In this document: piece by piece, positions 31,261-41,425 of the stretch | Position numbering within the stretch: position 1 is the first letter of the stretch | Layout of the letters: each line of letters opens with the position of its first letter | DNA from: Mesomycoplasma ovipneumoniae | GTDB taxonomy: Bacteria > Bacillota_I > Bacilli_A > Mycoplasmatales > Metamycoplasmataceae | NCBI RefSeq assembly: GCF_038095995.1 | Contig: NZ_CP146005.1 | Span: 1 to 64,000, forward strand | DNA length: 64,000 nt | Reading direction: 5' to 3' | The notes under the pieces: model-generated | The model's input: the letters and a program-made list of their open reading frames with translations, nothing else | What the model was told of the DNA's origin: nothing | The model's database searches: none | Translations under genes and position numbers: made by a program

Positions 31261-32526
31261 GGTCACTCAAATGATGAAGGAAGTAAAAAAACTCCTGAAA
31301 CACCAAGCAACCCAGGTTCAGGCCAAACACAAAAAATAACCGATGTTTCCAAGATTTCTGAATTAGTTTCATCCCGTAAAGCTGAAATAAGTGCAGCAAA
31401 AGCAGATCCTTCCAAACATTTTGCAATGAATATGGCAATTGTAACAGCTGATGGAACCGTTACTGACAAGTCTTTTAATCAGTCAAGTTGAGAGGCGATT
31501 CAACAAATGGCTGCAATAACAGGCGGAGAAATCACTTCGATTGATAGTAGTACTGATAGTTTATCACAAAAATATAATTCCTTAATTAACACAAATAAAA
31601 ATATTTGAGTTCTTTCTGGATTTCAACATAATGAAGCTCTACAATCTTGACTTGCTATTCCAGAAAATAAACAATCATTTATTAGTAAAAAAATAATTGT
31701 TATTGGAATTGACTTACCTGGCTTGGATGATGTAATTCCGCAAGGTCAATACATCCGTTTAAATTATAAATCTGAAGAAGCAGCATATATTGCAGGTTAT
31801 GCAAATGCAGCGTTTTTAGCTGCTAAATATCCAAATAATGCAGACAGACGTTCTGCAATAACCGTAGGTGGTGGTGCTTTTGCCGCTGTTACTGACTTTA
31901 TTGCTGGATATTTGGCTGGAATTAAAGCATATAATGCCGCAAATCCTACCAAAAAAACTAAAATTACCGCTAATACAATCAAATTAGATACAAACTTTGA
32001 AGTCAATTCATCAAGTAAAAGTACACTTGAAGGTTTAGCGACAAATGGTTCTCCTTCAACATTGCTAGCAGTGGCCGGTCCACTAACAGGTATTTTTGCA
32101 GATATTGCTGCAGGAGATCATGACCGTTTTTTAATAGGGGTTGATACTGATCAGTCACTTGTTTATACAAATGCGCGAAGAAGATTTTTCACATCAATTT
32201 TGAAAAATTTAGGATATTCACTTTTTTCAGTTCTTGCCGATCTATATACTAAAAAAACAAATTCAAAATATTTAGGCGGATTTGTTCAATCTCAAAAAAA
32301 TGCATTTGTAAAACTTGGATATAAGGATAAATTTGTCGACATTGCCGATTCAACCCTACTAGATTCAGATAAAACTTTAGCCAATAAAGCAATCGAAGAT
32401 ACAAAAAAACATTTTGAGGAAAAAACAGCAAACTCAACTGATGTTCGCAAAACATTAGAGATTCCAGAAATGGACAAAGATCAACAAGCTCGAATTAATC
32501 AACTAGTTTCTGAAATTAATAAATAA
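31177..32526 (+). CDS. BMP-family nucleoside-binding lipoprotein
   Basis: 449-residue substrate-binding lipoprotein of a nucleoside ABC transporter. Signal peptide with Lys-rich start, hydrophobic core LGLVMPISVIGV and lipobox IASC, so Cys26 would be lipidated by Lgt (encoded at 47121). A Ser/Pro/Gly linker follows, then the PBP1-like domain: MAIVTADGTVTDKSFNQSSW, GGEITSID, VLSGFQHNEAL and LIGVDTDQS. The gene is rebuilt by the 114-bp duplication, but its original promoter is left upstream of the IS. The ATPase and two permeases follow. Confidence 0.9.
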
Positions 32527-32641
32527 TTTCAGTGCTTTTTCAAATCAAGAAAAAAATCCAGGCTATTTTGTCTGGATTTTTTAATTTTTTTTGCTAAAAT
32601 TTAATTAAATGGACAGAGAAGAAAATGTAATTGAGTTTATT
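32462..32641. repeat. 180-bp target duplication, left copy
   Basis: Identical to 33068-33247. Spans the last 65 bases of the lipoprotein gene, its terminator, the ATPase -10 box and the first 33 bases of the ATPase gene. The ATPase start in this copy (32609) runs into the insert and stops after 19 codons. Confidence 0.92.
32551..32582 (+). terminator. Terminator after BMP lipoprotein (left copy)
   Basis: AAAATCCAG / CTGGATTTT stem followed by T-run. Present again at 33157-33188 because of the duplication. Confidence 0.65.
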
Positions 32642-33067
32642 CCCGAGTTTCCCAGTTTCATAAGGTAATTTTAAAAAAGTATCTGGTTTTAGGGACTTTT
32701 TTAAGTTTTTTGGTAAAAGTTGGTTACAATTTTATTAGTGATTTATTAAGATATCAAAGTAAAAATCATATCTATTTCAAATGTTTGGATCGCTAGGGAC
32801 ACCATCGTGTTTTTTAAATATAATTTGCTGATCTAAAGTGTTAAATTCAACCCTTTGTCTTAATTTTTGCAACATCGATACTAAACCAACTTAGTTAATT
32901 TTTGTTTTTTCATAATTTATAATTATACCATAAAATTACTTAAAATGCTACCAAATGCTACTTATAAAATTAAGGTTTTACATTAAAAAAACACCGATTT
33001 ACGGGTGTTTCTTCATATTTATATTCACTAAAAAGTGAATTTTTGTCTTAAAACTGGGAAACTCGGG
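32642..33067 (-). mobile_element. 426-bp non-autonomous IS derivative, copy 1
   Basis: Terminal repeats CCCGAGTTTCCCAGTTT and AAACTGGGAAACTCGGG are perfect. In reverse orientation it keeps about 174 bp of the left end of an IS like the one at 29238 (including -10 box and transposase ATG) joined to about 252 bp of the right end; the middle of the transposase is deleted. It differs from copy 2 (56619-57044) at one visible base. It is diverged from the resident full IS, so it arose from a sister element. Confidence 0.9.
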
Positions 33068-33247
33068 TTCCAGAAATGGACAAAGATCAACAAGCTCGAA
33101 TTAATCAACTAGTTTCTGAAATTAATAAATAATTTCAGTGCTTTTTCAAATCAAGAAAAAAATCCAGGCTATTTTGTCTGGATTTTTTAATTTTTTTTGC
33201 TAAAATTTAATTAAATGGACAGAGAAGAAAATGTAATTGAGTTTATT
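33068..33247. repeat. 180-bp target duplication, right copy
   Basis: Exact repeat of 32462-32641. Supplies the working promoter and start codon of the ATPase gene and a fossil of the lipoprotein 3' end. Confidence 0.92.
33157..33188 (+). terminator. Duplicated terminator
   Basis: Second copy of the 32551 hairpin, now downstream of the insert. Confidence 0.6.
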
Positions 33248-34741
33248 GGCGTTTCAAAAAAATTTGGTAACTTTTTTGCTAATAAAAACATTAGCTTTAA
33301 AGTTAAAAAAAACACAATCCACGCACTAATTGGGGAAAATGGTGCCGGAAAATCAACACTTATGTCTACTCTTTTTGGAATTTATACACCAGACGAGGGA
33401 CAAATAAAAGTAAACGGAAAACAATCTTTTATCGACAACCCTAATCGTGCAAGTGACTTGGGAATAGGGATGGTTCATCAACATTTTAAACTAGTTGATG
33501 CTTATACTAATTTTGAAAACATTATTTTAGGTCAGGAATTTAGTCATCGCGGTGTTCTAAATCGACAATCTGCCCGTGAAAAAATAAAAAAAATACAACA
33601 AATTTACAATATTGAATTTGATTTAGACCAAAAAACTGGCGATGCTTCTGTGGTTGTAAAACAGAAAATTGAAATTATAAAAATTTTATATCGAGACTCA
33701 GATATCTTAATTTTTGACGAACCAACAGCAATTCTATCCCCACAAGAAATTGATTCCTTTTTAGACATTTTAAGATTTTTTATTAAAACCGGTAAAACAA
33801 TAATTTTTATATCACATAAATTATCTGAAGTTAAACAGGTTGCAAATTCTGCGACCGTTTTGCGTCATGGAGAAGTCGTTGCCAACTTTGAAAATCTTGA
33901 AAACATCAGTATTTCCGAGATGACTTCAGCAATGGTTGGTAAAAAAGTTGTTAGCTCAAAAAATTTGCTTAAAAAAGATTTCACTCAAGTTGGACTAAAA
34001 GTTGAAAATCTTAGCGCTTCTTTTGATAAAAGAATCGAAAATTTAAACTTTGAAATTCATAAAGGCGAAATTTTTGCAATTGCAGGTATTGAAGGCAATG
34101 GTCAACTTGAGGTCGAACTTGCAATTTCAGGTCTAATTCATTCAACAGGTAAAATTTTGGTCTATAACCAAAACAACGAACCTATAAATCTGGAAAATTC
34201 AAGTGCCGCTTCTCGTTTTGGTTTGATTTCCTATGTTCCTAGTGACCGTCATAAATACGGAATAGTTTTAGATTTGCCAAATTTAGATAATTCAATAATA
34301 AGAAACATGAGAAATGAAAAATATGTTTCAAAAAAATATATAAAAACTCAAAAAGTTCAAGAATTATACGATAAAATTGTCGAACTTTTTGATGTAAGAG
34401 GTGATAAAACTGGCCAAAAAAATTCCCGACTTTTATCTGGAGGTAACCAACAAAAATTTGTTCTAGGCCGCGAAATTTTAACTGATCACGAAGTACTTTT
34501 AATAGTTCAGCCAACTCGTGGACTTGATATCGGGGCAATAAATTTGGTTCATCAAAAAATTCTTGAAGAAAAAAGCAAAAATAAAACAATTTTACTCATT
34601 TCATACGAGCTTGATGAAGTTTTGGCCCTCGCAGACACAATTTGCGTTATCAATAAAGGCCAAATTTCTAAAAAATATTTTGCAAATGAAATTGACCGTT
34701 ACAAAATAGGTAGACTAATGGCAGGTTTAAATCATGATTAA
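33215..34741 (+). CDS. Nucleoside ABC transporter ATP-binding protein (duplicated cassette)
   Basis: 508 residues with two ABC domains, as in YufO/NupO/RbsA types. Domain 1: Walker A GENGAGKSTL (residue ~39), Walker B ILIFDEPTAILSP, with a degenerate signature region (DASVVVKQKIEI). Domain 2 has a Walker A-like GIEGNGQLEVE without the lysine, signature LSGGNQQKF and LLIVQPTRGLD. Such asymmetry is normal for the family. Start is 10-11 bases after TAAAAT, so the mRNA is nearly leaderless. The first 33 bases are the right half of the 180-bp repeat. Confidence 0.92.
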   Translation: MDREENVIEFIGVSKKFGNFFANKNISFKVKKNTIHALIGENGAGKSTLMSTLFGIYTPDEGQIKVNGKQSFIDNPNRASDLGIGMVHQHFKLVDAYTNFENIILGQEFSHRGVLNRQSAREKIKKIQQIYNIEFDLDQKTGDASVVVKQKIEIIKILYRDSDILIFDEPTAILSPQEIDSFLDILRFFIKTGKTIIFISHKLSEVKQVANSATVLRHGEVVANFENLENISISEMTSAMVGKKVVSSKNLLKKDFTQVGLKVENLSASFDKRIENLNFEIHKGEIFAIAGIEGNGQLEVELAISGLIHSTGKILVYNQNNEPINLENSSAASRFGLISYVPSDRHKYGIVLDLPNLDNSIIRNMRNEKYVSKKYIKTQKVQELYDKIVELFDVRGDKTGQKNSRLLSGGNQQKFVLGREILTDHEVLLIVQPTRGLDIGAINLVHQKILEEKSKNKTILLISYELDEVLALADTICVINKGQISKKYFANEIDRYKIGRLMAGLNHD

Positions 34742-36452
34742 GAAAAAAATTAATTTTTCTATTTTTTCTAATTTTTTCTTTAAAAAATTAGAAAAAAACA
34801 CCTCTAAAAGCTTATCTGAAAAGATTTTGTCTACTTTTTGGGCAATTTTCTTTGGAATTTTAGTCTCTTTTATTTTTATCTGATCATTTGGGTACAATCC
34901 GCTAAAAGTTTATTATACTATTGTTTTTAAGATCGCTTTTGCCTGAAATGAAGTTAGAAATTTACTATTAATTACGTCAATTTTCATTTTTGCTAGTATT
35001 GCAATTGCAATTCCTTTTAAATCAGGGTTATTTAACATCGGTCTTCCGGCACAAATGATGATTTCAGGGATAGTTTCCTTGATGATTGTCTTAAATTTAA
35101 CATCAATTAATATTTATGCTCGACTATTAATAGCCGCATTTTTAGGAATTTTAACAAGCGGAATTCTGGGGGCACTAGTTGGTATTTTTAAATCTTATTT
35201 GAAAATAAATGAAGTTATTTCAACAATTTTATTAAATTGAATAATTTTTTATATTGGTAAATTTTTCCTTACATCAACAAGTCTTGACATCGGATTTAAA
35301 ACCACAACACTAACTTCACAAACTATAAACGAGACGGCATTTTTAACATCCATATTTTTAACCCGTAATTTTTCAATAATAATGTTATTTTTAGCATTAT
35401 TATTTGCATTTTTAATCTGGTTCGTTTTGCAAAAAACTTCAATCGGCCTCTCAATAAAAATCACCGGGCAAAATAAGGATGCTGCAAATTATGCCGGAAT
35501 TAATAACAAAAAAACAACTATAGCAGTCATGACTTTCTCAGGAATTGTCGGCGGAATTGCCGGTTTTGCCTGATATGTTTTTTACAGAAGATCCTTTACA
35601 CTTCAGGCCGGAATGCCACGAGAAGGTTTTGATGCTATTTTATTAGCGCTTTTAGCCTTTAACTCACCTTTTGGAATAATTCCAATATCATTTTTTTACT
35701 CAGTTCTTCTAATTGGAACAAACGCACTTGAGGCTCATTCAATCGCCTTAAATCAACAAACAACTCAAATTATCATTGGAATTATAGTGTATTTATCTGC
35801 TATATCCGTTATTTTCATTCATTTTAAGCCTCTAAAATGAACGATGAATGTTTGATACTTATCTAGAACAGGCCGATTTTTCAGTGCTAAAAATGCAAAA
35901 AATATAAAAATTAAGCCAACAAGTCGTGTTCACAGTAATTTAAGTTTATTGTTCATAAAACCTGAAAAAAAGGAAAAAATTAGGAATTTGCAAACAGAAA
36001 TTACTAATTTTGAAAATATTAAAGCAGAACTTTTAACTTTATTTTTATACCAAAAAGTTAATATTTTTTGAATTTACAGAAAAATTCAAAAAATAAACAT
36101 TAAACTTTTTTTACTAAAAAGAGCATACTTAAAAATTAAGAATTATGACAACACTATAATCTGAAAACAAAAAAAGAAAGAATTAAAAAACAATTTTGAC
36201 CTAGATTCGGCGCTTAAGTCTAAAAATGTTGAGGAAAAATTAGCCTTTTTTGAGCAAATTAACCAAAAAAGGCGTAAATTAAATATTGAACTAAATGAAT
36301 TAGGTTACTTTGATGCTAAAAATAATTTTAATGCCTTTTGACAGCAAATTATTGAACATCACCTTCAGTTTCGTAGTCTAAAATCTGAAATTATTGAAAA
36401 ATTTAAATTAGACCAAAAAGCTAAAAAACCTTTAAAAACGGAGGAAAAATAA
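34734..36452 (+). CDS. Nucleoside ABC transporter permease 1 with long C-terminal extension
   Basis: 572 residues. Residues ~30-370 hold about ten membrane helices and the BPD_transp_2 features KSGLFNIGLPAQMM, NEVISTILLNW and GMPREGFDAILLALLAF. About 200 further residues are Lys/Glu/Asn-rich and look like a cytoplasmic coiled coil (LQTEITNFENIKAEL, AFFEQINQKRRKLNIEL); homologues such as YufP stop before this. Overlaps the ATPase gene by 8 bp. TGA Trp codons include 35238, 35571 and 35838. Confidence 0.88.
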
Positions 36453-37363
36453 TGACCTGAGAAACAGTTATTCCAATTTTAGCACTTTTCTTTGTTTTTT
36501 TCTCAATAATAACAACCGGATCGATAGCAGGACTCTATAGTGAAAAAGCTGGGGTTGTAAACATTGCAATCAACGGAGTTATGATTATTGGGGCGACAGT
36601 TTATGGTCTTTTTTCAATTCTTTTTGATGTTTCAAACATGGCGATGCAGTTAATTTTAATCCCACTTGCAGCGCTTTTTTCAGGATTATTTTCGCTACTG
36701 CATGGATTTTTAACAATAAAACTAAAAGGAAATCATATTATTTCAGGAGTAGCGCTTAACATTTTGGCCCCAGCAATTGCTTTTGCACTGCTTAAAATTT
36801 ATGGAAATAGTAGTCGCTTTGAGTCACCAGTAAATGAACTTGCCTTTGGTCCACATCGAACATTTTTGAACATTTTTTCACTAAAATTACTAATTGTAAC
36901 AGCATTAATTTTTGTAACTTGGTTTGTTTTTTCCAAAACAAAATTTGGACTTAGATTTTCAGCCGTTGGTGAAAATCCGCACGCTGTTGCTGCAGCCGGA
37001 ATTAATGTTAATAAAATGAAATGACTTGGCGTTTTTCTTTCAGGTTTAATTGCCGGAATTGCAGGCGCTTTTTATTTCCAGTACCTGGGGTCTTCTTTTA
37101 CTGGCGACGTTCAGGGGCTAGGATTTTTATCACTAACAATTTTAATTATGGGACGTTGAAAAATAATTTTAATTGTAATTTATGGCTTAATTTTCTCATT
37201 TTTATACACAATTTCAATTAGCCTAGCCGGAAATTTTGGTGACTTTTTAGCAATTATTGAAGCTGCACCATATTTAGTTACAATTTTAATTCTAGGTCTT
37301 ACTTCCAGAAAAGATTTAGCGCCAAAAGCACTTGGAATACCTTATGATAAATCTTTAAAATAA
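36452..37363 (+). CDS. Nucleoside ABC transporter permease 2
   Basis: 303 residues, YufQ-like. The motif TTGSIAGLYSEKAGVVNIAI, then LLHGFLTIKLKGNHIISGVALN and GLRFSAVGENPHAVAAAGI are typical of the second permease of the BMP system. About eight to nine hydrophobic helices. ATG overlaps the stop of permease 1 (TAATG). The four genes together form one importer for nucleosides, which mycoplasmas cannot make. Confidence 0.9.
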
Positions 37364-37380
37364 AACTTAAAAATTTATAG

Positions 37381-37386
37381 TATAAT
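37381..37386 (+). promoter_or_regulatory. -10 box of tdk
   Basis: TATAAT 61 bp before the tdk ATG. Confidence 0.45.
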
Positions 37387-37446
37387 TCTAAATCCTTATC
37401 AAAAAATAAAAACAGCATTCACGAAAAAATATTTCAAGGTTTTATT

Positions 37447-38001
37447 ATGTACAAAAAATTTTTCGAAGGTATTATTGAAGTTATTACCGGCCCGATGTTT
37501 TCAGGCAAATCTGACGAACTAATCAAAAGAATAAAAATTCTAACTTATGCAAATATTAAGATTTTAGTAATAAAACCTTTAATTGACAACCGTTTTTCTG
37601 ACTGCGAAATTGTTTCGCGCTCAGGTCTAAGAATTCCAACTTTTAGTGCTAAGACAACTCAGGAAATAAAAGATCTATTTGCAAAAGAAAAATATGGGGC
37701 AATTGCAATTGACGAGATTCAATTTTTTGCAGAAGATATCATTCCCTTTTTGGATAAAATTGCAAACAAGGGAATCCGCGTGATTGTCAGCGGCCTTGAC
37801 CAGGATTTTCGTCGCAAACCCTTTGGTGTTTTGCCAAATTTAATGGCAATTGCTGAAAATGTCACCAAATTACAAGCGGTTTGCACAATTTGCAAACGCG
37901 CTGCAACCACAACAGCCCGCCTTGTTAAATCAGAAAAGCAAAACTTAATTGGTGATAGCGCCGAATACGAGGCGCGTTGCCGTGCTTGTCATAACCTATA
38001 A
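37447..38001 (+). CDS. tdk: Thymidine kinase
   Basis: Phosphorylates thymidine for salvage; fits with the nucleoside importer just upstream. 184 residues, type II TK1-like. P-loop TGPMFSGKSDEL (residue ~15), catalytic Glu in IAIDEIQFF, lasso and zinc-binding cysteines AVCTICKR and RCRACH at the C terminus. The stop codon merges into an A16 tract. Confidence 0.95.
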   Translation: MYKKFFEGIIEVITGPMFSGKSDELIKRIKILTYANIKILVIKPLIDNRFSDCEIVSRSGLRIPTFSAKTTQEIKDLFAKEKYGAIAIDEIQFFAEDIIPFLDKIANKGIRVIVSGLDQDFRRKPFGVLPNLMAIAENVTKLQAVCTICKRAATTTARLVKSEKQNLIGDSAEYEARCRACHNL

Positions 38002-38015
38002 AAAAAAAAAAAAAA
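38000..38015 (+). repeat. A16 tract upstream of tRNA-Gly promoter
   Basis: Sixteen A residues overlapping the tdk stop and ending 30 bp before TAAAAT (38046-38051). Confidence 0.8.
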
Positions 38016-38065
38016 TATTTTTTCTACTAATTCAAAATTTTGTGGTAAAATTGTTTTTTGCAAAG

Positions 38066-38139
38066 GCAAGTGTAGTTTAATGGTAGAACTTCAGCCTTCC
38101 AAGCTGACTGTGAGGGTTCGATTCCCTTCACTTGCTCCA
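38066..38139 (+). tRNA. tRNA-Gly (anticodon TCC)
   Basis: 74 nt cloverleaf with encoded CCA. Acceptor stem GCAAGTG / CACTTGC, T arm GGTTCGATTCC, anticodon loop CTTCCAA. Reads all or most glycine codons in mycoplasmas. Confidence 0.93.
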
Positions 38140-38165
38140 TATCAGGTTGTCCAAATTCTCAGAAA

Positions 38166-38187
38166 AAGCGCAAACGCGCTTTTTTTA
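38166..38187 (+). terminator. Terminator after tRNA-Gly
   Basis: AAGCGC-AAA-CGCGCTT hairpin with seven T. Confidence 0.65.
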
Positions 38188-38195
38188 TTAACATT

Positions 38196-38225
38196 TTATA
38201 CATTATTTTTTAAAATAATGTATAA
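38196..38225. promoter_or_regulatory. 30-bp palindrome over the ptsH -10 box
   Basis: Arms TTATACATTATTTT and AAAATAATGTATAA (14 bp, perfect) separated by TT. The right arm contains most of the TATAAT at 38221-38226. Candidate operator, possibly sugar-responsive. Confidence 0.5.
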
Positions 38226-38261
38226 TTTAAAAAAGATTTAATTTCTTAAAAAGGAAAAAAA

Positions 38262-38531
38262 ATGGAAATAATTTCAGGAACAGTAATAGACAAACTTGGT
38301 TTTCACGCCCGCCCTGCCTCAAAAGTTGCAAAATTAGCAACAACATTCAAATCACAAATTAAAATCATATCTGGTGAAAAATCAGGTAATGCCAAATCAA
38401 TCATGAATATAATGGCTCTTGGAATTAAAATGGGATCAAATTTTACCATTGAAGTTTCAGGTGAAGACGAAATTACTGCCGCAAAAGCGATCAAAGAATT
38501 AATTATTGCCGAAAAATTAATTCTTGAATAA
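38262..38531 (+). CDS. ptsH: Phosphocarrier protein HPr
   Basis: 89 residues. His15 in GFHARPAS is phosphorylated by enzyme I, and Ser46 in AKSIMNIMAL is the HPr kinase regulatory site; both fall at the canonical numbers. SD AAAAAGGA precedes the ATG. It hands phosphate to EIIA of sugar permeases such as the EIICBA encoded next. Confidence 0.96.
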   Translation: MEIISGTVIDKLGFHARPASKVAKLATTFKSQIKIISGEKSGNAKSIMNIMALGIKMGSNFTIEVSGEDEITAAKAIKELIIAEKLILE

Positions 38532-38571
38532 ACAAGTAAAAACCTTGTATAAATAGTAAAAACACTGCATA

Positions 38572-38602
38572 AAATAAACCGACAAAACGTCGGTTTATTT
38601 TA
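38572..38602 (+). terminator. Terminator after ptsH
   Basis: AAATAAACCGAC / GTCGGTTTATTT stem followed by T-rich sequence. Confidence 0.7.
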
Positions 38603-38773
38603 TTTTTTTGCAGGTTTTGCCAAATCTTACCGAAAATTGAAAAAAAATATATTTTTCAATTATTTTCTAGCAAAACCTATAAAATAATGTAAAATTATGG
38701 TAATTAATTTGATTTTTTGCGTTATCAATTTATCAAATTAATTATTTTATATATAAAAAAAGAAAGGAGAAAA

Positions 38774-41257
38774 ATGTCCATTTCACTTAAATCAGTTTTC
38801 AGTGAAAAAATAAGAAAGAGCACCAACAACTCTGGTGCTGGGAAATTGCGTAAAATTTTGTCCAAATTATCTGGCGCTTTTATGCTTCCAATCTCAGTTA
38901 TGTCCATTGCTGGTCTGCTCTTAGGAGTTGGTGCTGCGATTGCAAACAACGCCGAATCGCTTCATAACCTTAAACAATTTGGGCAATTTATCCAAGCCCT
39001 AGGTGATGCTGTTTTTGCCGGTTTACCGGTTTTATTTGCGATTGCCTTTGTTATTGCCTTTACCGATGAGTCCGGTGTGGCTGTTTTTGCAACATTAATT
39101 GGATATCTTGTTTTCTCATCAGTCCAAACAGTCTTTATCACTGATGTTGATATTCCTGATCCTGCTGATGCTAAAAAAAGCATTGGTAAAGGGGTTTCTA
39201 TTTTATTCTCTGGTGCAGGACGTGATCCAGCCGGATTAACAAGGCTTGTTGGTGGTGCTCTCGGATTTAGGGCACTTCAAACCTCAGTTTTTGGTGGAAT
39301 AGCTGTTGGACTTGTTGTTCAATATCTATATAATCGCTTTCATACAATTCAATTACCACAAATGATTTCATTTTATGGAGGTAAAAGATTTGTTGCATTA
39401 ATCACAATTCCGGTAATGGGGCTTTTAGCTTTTGTTTTCCTAATTTTCTGACCATGAATAGGAATTGGGCTTAACCTCTTTGGTGCTTCACTTGCAAAAG
39501 TTCCTTATGGATTTGAGTCATTTATTTTTGGTTACATCGAAAGATCTCTAATTCCTTTTGGTCTACACCATGTTTTCTACGCGCCACTTTGATTCTCATC
39601 AGCCGGAGGAGACGCAGGTGCAACTATCGCTGACTGAGCAAAAGATCAAGGAATTGAAGTTATTCAAAAAACTACAGAAGCTGCAAATCAAACACAAGTA
39701 ATTTACGAAGTAGTTGCTAGCGGTAAAGTAATTCCTGGTGATTCACTTAAAGAAATTTTACTTGACCATGCTCAAAATAAAGATAAATTTGTTGGTGACT
39801 CAACAGCTTCAATTTATTTATTGAAATTTGCTAACACAATCGATTACACCGAAGATGGAAAAGCAGTTTCAATCCCATTATTTACCTTTTTAGAAAACCA
39901 TGGTTTCAAAGTTGGTAGATTTGCTGACGGTAAATTCTCAGGAATGATGTTCGGTCTTCCAGCAGCTGCAGCAGCCATGATTATGGCAGCGCCAAAAGAA
40001 AATCGAAAAGTTACTGCAGGAACTGTTATTCCAGCAGCAGGAACTTCATTTGTAACTGGTGTTACAGAACCGATTGAATTTACATTCCTATTCTTATCTC
40101 CACTACTTTTCTGAGGATTCCACGCATTTATGATGGCCCTTTCCTTCATGTTTGCGAATTTAGCCGGAGTTCACATTCCAATGGTCTTCTCAGGTGGAGT
40201 TCTTGACCTTTTAATTTATGGAGCCGTTCCTGTCCAAAAAGGTACAAATTTCTGGTGAGTTTTAGTAGTAGGGCTTGCTTATGCACCAATTTACTACTTT
40301 GTTTTCCTATTTGTTATCAAATGGAAAAACCTTGAAACTCCTGGAAGAGGAACAACTACCAAATTATTTACAAAATCTGATTATTTAGCACGTAAAGATA
40401 GTTCAAAATCTGCCTCATCAGTTGACCCACAAGTTCTTGCGATCGTTGATGGATATGGTGGAATTGATAATATTACCAATTTTAATAACTGTGCATCACG
40501 TCTTCGTTATGACATTAAAGATTTATCACTTGTTGACGAACAAAAATTAAAAGCTGCCGGCGTTGTTGCTATAAAAGTTGAAGGACAACACCATGTTCAG
40601 GCAATTTTAGGGCCAATCGCTGAGCAAATGAATGCAAAAATTAATTCCCAACGTGATTTAATTAAAGCTATGTCTCAAGACGAAATTGACGCAATTTTGA
40701 AAAACAAACCAGCTAAACCTATGCCAGAAAAAGTTGAAATGACTAAGTGTGAAAACAAAACTTGCCACTTGCCAGAAGAAATTTATTCTCCAGCAACAGG
40801 TGAATTAATTGAATTAGCACAAGTAAAAGACGGAGTATTTTCTGAAGAAAAATTAGGGAAAGGTTTTGCTATTCGTGTTGGAAACACCGGTAAAAAAGAT
40901 ATTTTTTCACCAATTAATGGTCAAATTAAAATGGTCTTTAATACCAAACACGCAATTGGATTTGCTTCTAAAGATAATAAAACCCAAGTTTTAATTCACA
41001 TCGGAATTGATACTGTCGAACTTCAAGGTCAAGGTATTGAGGTTTTTGTTGAAGCTGGACAAGATATTAGTGTTGGAGATAAAGTTGCTAGCGTTGATCT
41101 TGATTATTTAACTCAATCAGGAATAAAAAATACCGATATTATCGTTGTTATTCTTCACGAGTCAGATAAAAAAGAATTCCAATTTAAAGTTCCTTTACAA
41201 AACATTAATCAACTCCCAGTGCTAGTTGGTAAATCATTACCAACCAAAAAACAATAA
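38774..41257 (+). CDS. PTS sugar transporter subunit EIICBA (glucose/N-acetylglucosamine family)
   Basis: 827 residues, domains in the order EIIC-EIIB-EIIA. EIIC (~20-530) has about ten membrane helices, with [20 protein letters not shown] near the start and [19 protein letters not shown] in the sugar loop. EIIB has the phosphocysteine in NNCASRLRY (~575). EIIA (~660-827) has the active His in [16 protein letters not shown]. Start fixed by AAAGGAG just before ATG 38774. Multiple TGA Trp codons. Imports and phosphorylates the sugar with phosphate from HPr. Whether it prefers glucose or GlcNAc is not decided by sequence. Confidence 0.9.
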
Positions 41258-41290
41258 AATTGGTCTCTAAATTTTAGAATATTTTTGTAA

Positions 41291-41325
41291 AAAAGCCGCG
41301 ATTAACCTCGTGGCTTTTATTTTGA
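41291..41325 (+). terminator. Terminator after EIICBA gene
   Basis: AAAAGCCGCGA / TCGTGGCTTTT stem followed by TATTTT. Confidence 0.65.
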
Positions 41326-41425
41326 ATTAAATTTAGACTAAAATATACAAATAATTTTTTATAGTAAATTTATCAAGCTCCTTTTGCAAAAATTTATAAC
41401 CCCTTTTGTTGAAGTTAAACAAATG

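Noticed and set aside
32609-32668. Short ORF starting like the ABC ATPase
   Set aside because: It is the left copy of the 180-bp duplication running into the IS derivative; 19 codons, not a separate gene.
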